This document shows positions 16,248 through 24,009 of a stretch of 64,000 nt of DNA, one piece after another (positions within the stretch are counted from its first letter, which is position 1; each line of letters opens with the position of its first letter). The notes beneath the pieces were generated by a model that worked only from the letters and a program-made list of their open reading frames with translations, ran no database searches and was not told the origin of the DNA. Position numbers and translations under genes: made by a program. Source of the stretch: DATKPE01 sp033854175 (lineage in GTDB: Bacteria > Bacteroidota > Ignavibacteria > UBA10030 > SZUA-254); the NCBI GenBank assembly GCA_033854175.1, contig JAWOKN010000054.1:25948-89947 (forward strand), in the 5' to 3' direction.

Positions 16248-16283
16248 CACCGAAAATGTAAGGAGATTGCACCTGAATTGCAA

Positions 16284-16889
16284 TCATGGGCGGGAGGTGT
16301 GCTGAAGCGCCCGCTTGACGAGCTCCTCGACGGGGAGGTCCTCACCCCGGGATTCCTGCAGCACGCTGCGTAACGCCCGCTCGGCAACCGCCCGGTGATA
16401 CCCGAGCGACATCAGAGCCACAAGCGCCTCGGACCTGGTCTTCAGCTGGTCGCTTGTGGGAACGTCGCTTGTCTGCACAAGTTCGATTTTTCCGAGTTTT
16501 GTCTTCAGTTCCAGTATGATCCGCTCGGCGGTCTTTTTGCCGACACCCGATATGGCCGTCAGCGCCGCGACGTTACCGGTCTGGATCGCCTCCCGAAGCT
16601 CCTCCGCCTTGAGCCCCGAGAGGATCCCCTGGGCCATTTTCGGCCCGATCCCGGTGATCGATATCAGATGGCGGAAGATTTCCCGCTCACCCTCGGTCGC
16701 AAATCCGTACAGCTGAAGCAGATCCTCCCTGACGTGCAGATGCGTCAGCAGCACCACGTCCTCATCTGCATGCTGCAGCTGGTCGTAGGTCGATAGCGAG
16801 ATGTTGAGGAGGTATCCGACACTGTTGACGTCAAGGACGACCTGGGTCGGCGACAGGGAGAGTATTTTACCCCGGAGCTGGGATATCAT
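16284..16889 (-). CDS. ruvA: Holliday junction branch migration protein RuvA
   Basis: RuvA is the tetrameric junction-binding partner of RuvB. The N-terminal OB domain begins MISQLRGKILSLSPTQVVLD. Two helix-hairpin-helix motifs follow (HLISITGIGPKMAQGILSG, LTAISGVGKKTAERIILELK). The C-terminal RuvB-binding domain is present (EALVALMSLGYHRAVAERALR). The start at 16889 gives a 201-residue protein of usual size and overlaps the ruvC stop by four bases (ATGA). The longer frame from 16943 runs inside ruvC and is rejected. Confidence 0.96.
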   Translation of the reverse strand: MISQLRGKILSLSPTQVVLDVNSVGYLLNISLSTYDQLQHADEDVVLLTHLHVREDLLQLYGFATEGEREIFRHLISITGIGPKMAQGILSGLKAEELREAIQTGNVAALTAISGVGKKTAERIILELKTKLGKIELVQTSDVPTSDQLKTRSEALVALMSLGYHRAVAERALRSVLQESRGEDLPVEELVKRALQHTSRP

Positions 16890-17437
16890 CGTGAGCTCGC
16901 CTGGAAGATTTTGTCCGGGTGCGCCGTGAGATAGGATCTCCACGAAGGGTATGCACGCGCCGCCCGCGGGACCCGGCGCTGGACATGACAGACCGCAACA
17001 GCCAAGGCATCGGTCGTGTCGTAATACCGGGGGAGCCTGTCCAACCGGAGGAGCGATTTCATCATCGCCTGAACCTGCTCTTTTGAGGCCGTACCGTTTC
17101 CGACCACGGCTTTCTTGACTTCACGGGGAGAATATTCGTGCGTCGGAATGTCCCTTGTCACCGCCGCAAGTATGGAGACACCCCGGGCCTGCCCGAGCTT
17201 CAGCGCCGATTGCGCGTTCTTGCCGTAAAAGGCGGTCTCGATGGCAAATTCATCGGGCCGGAATTCCTCGATCAGCCGGGTGAGGGTCTCGTAGATGAGC
17301 TTCAACCGGTCGGGGAGAGGGGCCGTTGAACGGTTTTTTATCGCCCCGCACCCGAGAACCTCGTACCTGCGGACTCCCGTCCGGATGATCCCGTAACCGG
17401 TCAGAAGCGAGCCTGGATCAACACCGAGCACAATCAT
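16886..17437 (-). CDS. ruvC: Crossover junction endodeoxyribonuclease RuvC
   Basis: RuvC cuts Holliday junctions symmetrically. The RNase H-fold acidic residues are visible: Asp7 in LGVDPGSLLTGYG, Glu in DEFAIETAFYGKNAQSALKLGQ, and the closing acidic pair in YYDTTDALAVAVCH. Length of 183 residues is typical. It follows yebC by 46 bases and is coupled to ruvA by an ATGA overlap. Confidence 0.95.
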   Translation of the reverse strand: MIVLGVDPGSLLTGYGIIRTGVRRYEVLGCGAIKNRSTAPLPDRLKLIYETLTRLIEEFRPDEFAIETAFYGKNAQSALKLGQARGVSILAAVTRDIPTHEYSPREVKKAVVGNGTASKEQVQAMMKSLLRLDRLPRYYDTTDALAVAVCHVQRRVPRAARAYPSWRSYLTAHPDKIFQASSR

Positions 17438-17483
17438 GCGCGTCCGTCATCGCCGGCGGCGCAAAGCGGTTCCCTCTTGCCGT

Positions 17484-18233
17484 TCATACATTCATGCTCG
17501 CAATCAGTTTTTCGTCGATGTCGAAATTCGCAAAGACATGCTGGACATCGTCGTTGTCCTCAAGCGCTTCAAGGAGTTTCAGAAACTGCTCCGCTTCCTT
17601 GCCGTCGACATGAACGGTGTTCTCCGGTACGAGCTGGATTTCGGCCTCTTCGGGCCTGATCTTCTTCGCTTCCAGCGCGTGCCGCACGGCATCAAAGTTT
17701 TCGGGCGCCGTGATGACCTGATAGCTGTCCTCGTCGGTCTTCATGTCGTCCGCCCCCGCATCGATGATGACGTTCATCAGATCATCCTCCGCCACACTCG
17801 CACGCGGAATCATGATGATCCCCTTGCGGTGAAACATGTAGGAGACCGAGTTGAGCGCTCCGAACTTGCCGTTGTACCGTTCGAGGATGTGACGGATCTC
17901 CGCGACGGTCCGGTTCTTGTTGTCCGTCACCGATTCAATCATCATCGCCACCCCCCCGGGCCCGAATCCTTCGTACGTCACTTCCTCATAGGTCACTCCG
18001 GGAAGCTCGCCCGTACCCCGCTGGATCGCCCGCTTGATGTTTTCCGCGGGCATGTTCGCCGCCTGCGCCTTTTCGATCGCAAGCCGTAACCTCGGGTTCC
18101 CCGACGGATTGCCGCCGCCGTCACGCGCCGCAATGGTCATTTCCTTGATGAGCCGCGTGAAGAGCCTTCCGCGCTTGGCGTCGTTGACACCCTTTTTCCT
18201 TTTGATCTTCGCCCACTTGTTGTGACCTGACAT
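17484..18233 (-). CDS. yebC: YebC/PmpR family protein (TACO1-like translation or transcription factor)
   Basis: Family signature MSGHNKWAKIKRKKGVNDAKRGRLFTRL (given in parts: MSGHNKWAKIKRKKG, DAKRGRLFTRLIKEM) opens the protein, followed by GGNPSGNPRLRLAIEKAQAANMP and the glycine-rich YEGFGPGGVAMMIE region. The start at 18233 restores the conserved N-terminus; the upstream in-frame ATG at 18320 lies inside recJ. Length is 249 residues. YebC proteins have been described as DNA-binding regulators and, more recently, as ribosome factors that help translation through difficult sequences. It lies 2 bases after recJ and just before ruvC, a common neighbourhood. Confidence 0.94.
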   Translation of the reverse strand: MSGHNKWAKIKRKKGVNDAKRGRLFTRLIKEMTIAARDGGGNPSGNPRLRLAIEKAQAANMPAENIKRAIQRGTGELPGVTYEEVTYEGFGPGGVAMMIESVTDNKNRTVAEIRHILERYNGKFGALNSVSYMFHRKGIIMIPRASVAEDDLMNVIIDAGADDMKTDEDSYQVITAPENFDAVRHALEAKKIRPEEAEIQLVPENTVHVDGKEAEQFLKLLEALEDNDDVQHVFANFDIDEKLIASMNV

Positions 18234-18235
18234 AC

Positions 18236-19975
18236 CTATGCGCCTTCTGTGTGTTTTCGGATATCTTTGATTTTTAACTGCGGATAGACTTCCGGATGCT
18301 GGGAATTCATCCCGAGCCACTCGTGCTCGTCCACCGAAAAGACGATGTCGATGTATTTCCCGTTCGTCCGGATGTCCTCCAGCAAGGACCCCAGCCCGAA
18401 ACCGATCGAGTCGAAGACCTGCTGCTGCTGCCTGACCTTGAACCGCAGGTGGTCCTTTCCCACAATCCTCGGGACACCCACGATCTCCACCCCCTTAACG
18501 AGGAAGACCGGCCGCATGTTCCCGGGCCCGAAGGGTGCAAATTCCTTCAGGATCTTGATGAACCGCGGGTTGAGCTCGGTGAGCGCGATCTCCGCGTCGA
18601 TCCGGAGCTCCGGCGTGCGGATTGCCTCGGGCATCAGCTCCGAACAGACCAGATTGAATGCCTTCCGGAACTCATCCACCTGGTCAAGCGCCACCGAGAG
18701 ACCCGCCGCGTACTTGTGCCCCCCGAACTGTATCAGCTTGTCCTCGACACGCTTTAACGCCTGGTGAATGTCGAACCCGACGATGCTCCTGGCCGACCCC
18801 TTTGCAACACCGTCAACGGTCGTCATCATGATCGTCGGACGGTAGTACTTTTCCACAAGCCGCGATGCCACGATCCCGATGACCCCCGGATGCCATTCCT
18901 CATCATGCAGCACGATCGCGGGATCGGTTTCTCCGTCGAGGAGATTGTCCACCAGTTCCTGCGCCTTGAGGAAGGTGTCCTCGTCGATTTTTCTCCGCGT
19001 CCGGTTTTCCTCCTCAAGCACCTGCGCGAGATGCGTGGCCGTCGCCGGATCCTCACTCGTGAGGAGTTCAACCGCCCTCGAGGCGTCCCCCATCCGCCCG
19101 ACCGCGTTGATGCGCGGCGCCAGGATGAACACGATCTGACCGGTCGAAATGTTCCCGAGCTGCGTCCCGGAGGATTCTATGAGCGCCCGTATGCCGGGCC
19201 GGGGATCCCGGTTGATGAGGTCGAGCCCGATTTTTGTGAGCACCCTGTTTTCACCGATCAACGGCACGATGTCAGCCGTCGTCGCAAGGGTGACAAAATC
19301 GAGGTAACTGTAGATCCGGTCCTCTTCCCCCCGCCGGCGGGCAAGCGCCTGCACAAGCTTGAACCCGACACCACACCCGCACAGGAATTTGAACGGATAG
19401 GCGCAACCCGGCTTGAGCGGATCCAGGACGGCAGATGCCGCCGGAATTTCCTCGGCCGGTTCGTGATGGTCACAGATGATGACGTCGATGCCGAGCGACC
19501 GGGCGTAGTTGACCTGATCCACCGCCGTGATCCCGCAGTCAACCGATATCAGGAGGCTCGCCCCGAACTGTTTTCCCCGGTCAATCCCCGCCGTCGATAT
19601 GCCGTACCCCTCCTTGACACGGTCGGGAATGTGGAAGATGGTGTCGAGCCGGAGATGCTGCCGGAAGAAGAGATAGAGCATCGCGGCGCTGTTCGTCCCG
19701 TCCACGTCGTAATCGCCGAAGATGACGACCCGCTCCCTGCGCTCCACAGCCTGGAGGATCCGCCTGACCGCCTGCTCCATCCCCTCCATGAGGAACGGAT
19801 CGTGCAGATTGGCCAGCTGCGGACGGAAAAATTCCTTCGCGCTGTCATAACTGGTTATCCCGCGACGGACAAGAATCCGCGCAATGGTATCGGAAACGTT
19901 GATCTCCTTCGCCAGCTGAAGGGTCTTTTGCGGATCGGTTTCCGCAGCCATCGACCACCGGTATTCCCGCTTCAA
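18236..19975 (-). CDS. recJ: Single-stranded-DNA-specific 5'-3' exonuclease RecJ
   Basis: RecJ resects 5' ends in RecF-pathway recombination and mismatch repair. DHH-phosphoesterase motifs are present: VVIFGDYDVDGTNSAAMLYL, LLISVDCGITAVDQ, and IICDHHEPAEEIP, followed by CGCGVGFKLVQAL and the DHHA1 region with GGHKYAAGLSVALDQ. The OB-fold C-terminus is present. The N-terminus MKREYRWSMAAETDPQ resembles other RecJ starts. At 579 residues it is full length. It is first in a minus-strand run recJ-yebC-ruvC-ruvA-ruvB and lies about 100 bases from the RNase P RNA gene. Confidence 0.96.
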   Translation of the reverse strand: MKREYRWSMAAETDPQKTLQLAKEINVSDTIARILVRRGITSYDSAKEFFRPQLANLHDPFLMEGMEQAVRRILQAVERRERVVIFGDYDVDGTNSAAMLYLFFRQHLRLDTIFHIPDRVKEGYGISTAGIDRGKQFGASLLISVDCGITAVDQVNYARSLGIDVIICDHHEPAEEIPAASAVLDPLKPGCAYPFKFLCGCGVGFKLVQALARRRGEEDRIYSYLDFVTLATTADIVPLIGENRVLTKIGLDLINRDPRPGIRALIESSGTQLGNISTGQIVFILAPRINAVGRMGDASRAVELLTSEDPATATHLAQVLEEENRTRRKIDEDTFLKAQELVDNLLDGETDPAIVLHDEEWHPGVIGIVASRLVEKYYRPTIMMTTVDGVAKGSARSIVGFDIHQALKRVEDKLIQFGGHKYAAGLSVALDQVDEFRKAFNLVCSELMPEAIRTPELRIDAEIALTELNPRFIKILKEFAPFGPGNMRPVFLVKGVEIVGVPRIVGKDHLRFKVRQQQQVFDSIGFGLGSLLEDIRTNGKYIDIVFSVDEHEWLGMNSQHPEVYPQLKIKDIRKHTEGA

Positions 19976-20074
19976 GGGGAGCTCCTCCCTCCGGGTTGCG
20001 ATGGATCGCTATCCCGCCCTGCCGGCCAGATGTGCCATGTGTGCGTGGTGAAGTGTATAACCGACTCCTTGGGA

Positions 20075-20536
20075 TACTACAAGCGGCTGCGCGCCGATAA
20101 GCCGAATTCTGTTTTCCACGCGGTCAGCGTGTGACCGCCGGAACTGCAATCATTGATCTGGTCCCGCTTTCACAAACGGGCTCAAGCGACCTACCCGTCC
20201 ACGGTTCATCTCCCTTGCGAGGAGATGATCTTGAGCGAACAACTCTCCCCCTGTTTGTCACAGGTCCGCGGACATACATGGTCTTGCTCCGAGCAGGGTT
20301 TGTCGATCATGAGCATCACTGCCATGATGGTGAGCTCTTACCTCGCCATTTCACCCTTGTCCGGTCCCCGATGTCGGGAATCCGGACGGTATCTTTTCTG
20401 TGACACTGTCCGTTGTGTCCTGCTTGCGCAGTCCACACCCTCCTGTTAGGAGGTGCTCTGTTCTGCGGAGTTCGGACTTTCCTCTCCGGAAATGTTCATC
20501 ACAAGTCCGGAGCGATTGCAAGACGCGCAGTCTCCT
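20075..20536 (-). ncRNA. rnpB: RNase P RNA (bacterial, type A-like)
   Basis: On the minus strand the universally conserved P4-forming stretch GAGGAAAGTCCGAACTCC is near the 5' end (about 20469-20486). The matching 3' element ACAGAATTCGGCTTATCGG is near 20093-20115. The ends pair as helix P1: CTGCGCG close to 20525-20531 with CGCGCAG close to 20086-20092. The size, about 460 nt, fits. Internal hallmarks such as GGGTGAAATGGCGAGGTAAGAGC (in parts: GGGTGAAATGGCGAGG) are present. Exact ends are estimated from P1. It processes the 5' ends of tRNA precursors. Open frames across it are spurious. Confidence 0.95.
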
Positions 20537-20547
20537 TTTTGTTATTT

Positions 20548-20570
20548 AAAAACAGGTTCCTTTTGCCTGT
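20548..20570 (-). terminator. Weak terminator-like hairpin after the RNase H gene
   Basis: A 5-bp stem (20552-20556 with 20566-20570) is followed on the minus strand by five T. It lies 24 bases after the RNase H stop and just before the RNase P RNA. The stem is short, so this is tentative. Confidence 0.3.
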
Positions 20571-20593
20571 AATATACGAACTCTCCGGCAAAA

Positions 20594-21010
20594 TTACCCG
20601 CCGATGGGCCGCCTCGCGTCTATTCCCATGTTGGCCAGCTCGTCAGCATCCCTGTTGACTTCCCTGTCGATGTGCCGGATCGTGCAGTGATAGGGGACGG
20701 AAGCGAGAATTTTCTTCACCTCCGCAAAAACTTCCCGGAGTTTTGGGTTTTTTATGCGGTATTCACCGTTTACCTGCTTGACCATCAACTCGCTGTCGGA
20801 ATGCACAATAAGCTTCGAACATTTGAATTCTCCGGCCTTTTTCAGGCAGAAAAGAAGTGCCGTGTACTCGGCGATGTTGTTTGTCGCCCTGCCGATGTAC
20901 CCGCCCCCCCGATAGAGGATTTCTCCCGCCTCACCCTTTAAAATGATTCCTATGCCGCTTTCACCCGGGTTTCCCCGCGAGGCCCCGTCCGTGTAGGCCA
21001 GGATGGTCAT
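20594..21010 (-). CDS. rnhA: Ribonuclease HI family protein
   Basis: RNase H cuts the RNA strand of RNA-DNA hybrids. The four acidic catalytic positions can be seen: TDGASRGNPG (Asp8), NNIAEYTALL (Glu), VHSDSELMVKQ (Asp) and NRDADELANMG (Asp). The protein lacks the basic handle region of E. coli RNase HI, as in archaeal-type or reverse-transcriptase-like RNase HI proteins common in many bacteria. Length is 138 residues. Its start overlaps the zinc-ribbon gene stop by four bases. Confidence 0.9.
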   Translation of the reverse strand: MTILAYTDGASRGNPGESGIGIILKGEAGEILYRGGGYIGRATNNIAEYTALLFCLKKAGEFKCSKLIVHSDSELMVKQVNGEYRIKNPKLREVFAEVKKILASVPYHCTIRHIDREVNRDADELANMGIDARRPIGG

Positions 21011-21738
21011 CCGAATGTTGCGCTTTTTTCAACGATCTTGTCAGAAACCAGTATCCGCCCGCAGTGCTCGCATTGGTAAAACTTTGAATTCTGCCGGAGT
21101 TCCAGGATCATCTGCGGAGGTACCCGCTTGAAACATCCCCCGCATGCCCCTCGCTTTACCGGGACGACCGCGTTTCCACCCTTCGCCTTCCTTATCAGCT
21201 CGTACTTCGCCAGATCATCCCTGTCGATTTTGCCGACAATCTTCTCCCGCTCATGCCGGAGCTTCGATTCCTCCTTTTCATGCTCTTTGTTCACCTCACG
21301 CAGCTCCTTCTGGCGGTCCTGGAGCTCCGTCGCCGATTCCCCGAGCTGCGCCGTGTGCGTGTCAACCTCGGCCTTTGCGGCTACCATGTTCCGCTCCAGT
21401 AACTCCATCTCCTTTTCCAGCTTGGCCGACGTGTTTTCCGCATTCTCGATTTCCTTCGTCAGGGCGTCGTATTGCTTGTTGGACTTGACCTGAAGCTGCT
21501 GCTTTTTGTACTTTTCCACCTTTTCAGCCAGATCCAGGATCTCCACGTCCGCCTTGTCCCTGCTGATCTTGGATTGCTTGATCATGTCGTTGTAGTCCTT
21601 GATCTTCTTCTTGAGCTCCTCCACCTTGCTCTCGAGAGCTTCGACAATCTGCGGCAGATCCCCCTTCATTTCATGAATGTCCTGAAGTTCGGTGTCGATT
21701 TTCTGCAGCGTGTAGAGCGATTGTAACCTTGTTTCCAC
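21007..21738 (-). CDS. Coiled-coil protein with C4-type zinc ribbon (DUF164/CT398-like)
   Basis: Residues 1-185 are a long charged antiparallel coiled coil (LQKIDTELQDIHEMKGDLPQ, then repeated heptads through ESKLRHEREKIVG). The C-terminus carries a zinc ribbon: CGGCFKRVPPQ followed by YQCEHCGRILV. This is the architecture of the widespread DUF164 zinc-ribbon family (Chlamydia CT398, Mycobacterium homologues). Its role is unsettled; some members bind sigma54 or flagellar or type III secretion components. The start GTG/ATG choice follows the conserved METRLQSLYTLQKID opening. It lies between nif3 and rnhA, a frequently seen order, and overlaps rnhA by four bases. Confidence 0.88.
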   Translation of the reverse strand: METRLQSLYTLQKIDTELQDIHEMKGDLPQIVEALESKVEELKKKIKDYNDMIKQSKISRDKADVEILDLAEKVEKYKKQQLQVKSNKQYDALTKEIENAENTSAKLEKEMELLERNMVAAKAEVDTHTAQLGESATELQDRQKELREVNKEHEKEESKLRHEREKIVGKIDRDDLAKYELIRKAKGGNAVVPVKRGACGGCFKRVPPQMILELRQNSKFYQCEHCGRILVSDKIVEKSATFG

Positions 21739-21749
21739 GGGCGGTTCCT

Positions 21750-22865
21750 TTATTGCTTAAAATGATGGATGAAATTTGTCTTCACTTGGGATGCGATGAC
21801 CTGCACTTTTTCCTTCTGTACGACCGGATCGTTGTTGAGATGTTCCGCAATCTGCCCGATGACCGGCGCCTCGGTCTCGTAATGACCTGCGTCGATGAGC
21901 GCTATCCGGCCGTCACTTTCCTGAAAGGTGTGATACCGGACGTCGGCGGTTACCATCGCGTCCGCCCCCTGGCGGATCGCACTCTCCATCTGCTCACTCC
22001 CGCTTCCACCGACTACCGCGACGGTCGTCACCGGTTCCGCTAACTCCCCGGCGTACCGGAGCGCCTCGGCATGGAGGCTTTTTTGCACCCTTCCGAGAAA
22101 TTTTTTCAGCGTCACCGTTTGTTCCAGCGTACCAATTGCCCCGCCGCCGTATTCCGGCGACGCGTTCGCAAGATCATACACGTCGTATGCCACCTCTTCA
22201 TAGGGGTGAGCCCGGCGCATCGCCCGCAAGACCTCCGCGGTCTTCCACCGCGGGACGATCATCTCCAGACGCCGCTCGCTCACCTCGGCCCTCTCCCCCC
22301 CGGGGGCCCCGATGAACGGCGCCGCCCCCTCGAGCGGTCTGAATGTGCCGGTGCCTTCTGTCTGAAATGAGCATTCCTCGTACTTTCCTATGGCCCCGGC
22401 ACCCGCTTCCGCCATCGCGACCATCACACGCTCGGTGTAGTCCGCGGGAACAAAGACGATCAGCTTCTGATACTGCCCCGCCATGGGCTCCAAGGGCCGC
22501 ACATCGTGAAGCTGAAGCACCCGCGCAAGCGCACTGTTGACACCGCCTCTTGCGTAATCGAGATTGGTGTGCATCGCGTAGACCGCAAGCCCCGCCCCGA
22601 GGAGCTTCGCCGATAAACGGCCCTGCCGTCTGTCGGTCCTTAATGAGCGCAAGGGATGAAAAAGGAGGGGATGGTGACTGATGATGAGTCCGGTTTTTTT
22701 GCGCACGGCCTCCGCAATGACCTCGTCGGTGACATCCAGCGCGATCAGGATCTTCCTGATCCGCTGACCCGGAGCACCTGCCTGGATACCGACGTTGTCC
22801 CGTTCCCATGCGATGCTTGGTGGCGCCAGGGATTCAAGAATGCGTTCGATATCCTTCAGATACAT
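21750..22865 (-). CDS. NIF3-like dinuclear metal-centre protein (GTP cyclohydrolase 1 type 2 family)
   Basis: The NIF3 family forms toroidal hexamers with two metal ions per subunit; its cellular reaction is not settled. The metal-binding motifs are present: LIISHHPLLFHPLRSL near residue 60, YAMHTNLDYARGGVN near 97, and the C-terminal DAGHYETEAPVI. A large insertion between the halves (about residues 130-235, with AHPYEEVAYDVYDL) is the PII-like extra domain found in 370-residue members such as this (371). It lies 11 bases before the zinc-ribbon gene, so nif3-zinc ribbon-rnhA form one transcript. Confidence 0.9.
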   Translation of the reverse strand: MYLKDIERILESLAPPSIAWERDNVGIQAGAPGQRIRKILIALDVTDEVIAEAVRKKTGLIISHHPLLFHPLRSLRTDRRQGRLSAKLLGAGLAVYAMHTNLDYARGGVNSALARVLQLHDVRPLEPMAGQYQKLIVFVPADYTERVMVAMAEAGAGAIGKYEECSFQTEGTGTFRPLEGAAPFIGAPGGERAEVSERRLEMIVPRWKTAEVLRAMRRAHPYEEVAYDVYDLANASPEYGGGAIGTLEQTVTLKKFLGRVQKSLHAEALRYAGELAEPVTTVAVVGGSGSEQMESAIRQGADAMVTADVRYHTFQESDGRIALIDAGHYETEAPVIGQIAEHLNNDPVVQKEKVQVIASQVKTNFIHHFKQ

Positions 22866-22883
22866 GCGGGCAGAATCTCACGG

Positions 22884-22917
22884 AAAAAAAATGTCCCGTT
22901 GCTTGACGGGACATTTT
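22884..22917 (-). terminator. Rho-independent terminator downstream of the receiver-DHp gene
   Basis: A perfect 12-bp stem (22888-22899 with 22906-22917, core ATGTCCCGT) has a six-base loop. On the minus strand it runs into seven consecutive T (the A run at 22884-22890). It is about 220 bases after the receiver-DHp stop and just upstream of the NIF3 start, so it insulates those units. The T4 on the other side could also make it act on the plus strand. Confidence 0.82.
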
Positions 22918-23108
22918 GTTGTACGAAAACTGTATTGAGCGCTTTGTTGATTTTCTTGTTTGGAAGCCTTTGTTCTGCTTTTTTCCTCTGGTGTGCCGGT
23001 AGAACGCGTCTCGCAGATGATTTTTGATGCATGAGGAGGTTCATAAAACTATCTCGAACAATATACTGATTATCGTCGAGAAAATCAAGGATTTCCTGGT
23101 TTGACCAA

Positions 23109-23118
23109 CCCCCCCCCC
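23109..23118. repeat. C10 homopolymer tract
   Basis: Ten consecutive C lie 17 bases beyond the stop of the receiver-DHp gene. It is the longest of several C8+ tracts in the window, most of them at gene edges. Confidence 0.9.
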
Positions 23119-23134
23119 GGTGCACTCTCCCCCA

Positions 23135-23812
23135 TCAGGGATTTTTCGGGTCCTCGGGTTGCTTGGTGTTGTTTTCCGTGTTCAGGTCGCGGAGCTTGAT
23201 GATCTGCTTCTCGAGGGCCGCAATGTTCTCGTTCAGCCTGCGCAGGAGCTGCCGCTCGCCGTCGGTGATGTTCTGCCGCGACAGGATGTCGGCGCTGATC
23301 TTGATCGCCGCCAGCGGATTGTTGAATTCATGACACATGGTCACCACCAGCTCCTGAATCGCCTCCGACGTCCGCTCGGAAAATAACTGGTCCTTCGCCA
23401 TCTCCTTCATCTGCCTGTGGAGGTGAAACCGCTCAATGGTGTTCAGAATGGTCTTCGCCAGAAGCGTGTCGGTTAATTCCTCCTTGACGAGGTATTCCTC
23501 GATCCCGTATTTCATCGCCTCGATCGCCAGCCTGAAATCCTTGTTGGACGTCAGGAAGATGATCGGAACCGAAAATCCCGCCTCCAGGATCTTTTTGGCA
23601 GTCTCGATTCCGTTCGAGTTCCCGAGATAGTAATCCATGATAATGAGGTCGGGTAGGGTGCCCTGCTTCATCCCGGTAATCGCCTGCTCCCCCTCGTTGA
23701 CCCAGAAAAATTTGAAGCTTTTACCCGGATAATCCCTCAGCTGGTGCTCCAGTACGGACATGTACTTGGGATCATCATCAACGAGTAATATGGAGATTGT
23801 ACCGGATGCCAT
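23135..23812 (-). CDS. Receiver-domain protein with a histidine-phosphotransfer (HisKA/DHp) helix but no kinase catalytic domain
   Basis: Residues 1-125 are a complete receiver: acidic Asp12-Asp14 in LLVDDDP, phosphoacceptor Asp60 in LIIMDYYLG, Thr88 in IIFLTS and Lys110 in EEYLVKEEL. A linker leads to a HisKA H-box (ELVVTMCHEFNNPLAAIKIS, His161) and the rest of a two-helix DHp hairpin (SADILSRQNITDGERQLLRR, ENIAALEKQIIKLRDL). The protein then ends at residue 225 with a polar tail, where a kinase would carry its HATPase domain. It could accept phosphate from a separate kinase and pass it on, like Spo0B or an HPt protein. It is transcribed away from the GAF-GGDEF gene across a 197-base gap. 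Confidence 0.88.
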   Translation of the reverse strand: MASGTISILLVDDDPKYMSVLEHQLRDYPGKSFKFFWVNEGEQAITGMKQGTLPDLIIMDYYLGNSNGIETAKKILEAGFSVPIIFLTSNKDFRLAIEAMKYGIEEYLVKEELTDTLLAKTILNTIERFHLHRQMKEMAKDQLFSERTSEAIQELVVTMCHEFNNPLAAIKISADILSRQNITDGERQLLRRLNENIAALEKQIIKLRDLNTENNTKQPEDPKNP

Positions 23813-23930
23813 CCTAATCTTGTGTGAATAATACCATTTCTCGTGCTCATTTGCAAGATCGACCCCCGGATGCCCATTTCCCCGTCACACCGCCGCGTGT
23901 TCAGGATGCGCGAAAGGAGGGATCTTCAAC

Positions 23931-23990
23931 CTGATTCGCAAAGAATCAGACCGATCACCACAATCTGTGTCTCTTAAACCTCCCGTTTAA
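23931..23990. promoter_or_regulatory. Two small dyads in the divergent promoter region
   Basis: CTGATTC-GCAAA-GAATCAG (23931-23949) and TTAAAC-CTCCC-GTTTAA (23974-23990) are perfect inverted repeats of 7 and 6 bp. They lie in the AT-rich gap between the divergent receiver-DHp and GAF-GGDEF genes. Operator sites are possible but unproven, since short dyads occur by chance. Confidence 0.3.
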
Positions 23991-24009
23991 TAATTTTGAT
24001 TGACTTTTA

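Noticed and set aside
22856..23125. 89-residue minus-strand open frame upstream of the NIF3-like gene
   Set aside because: A strong terminator (22884-22917) lies inside its 3' end and its start falls in a C10 tract; no family or ribosome site is seen.
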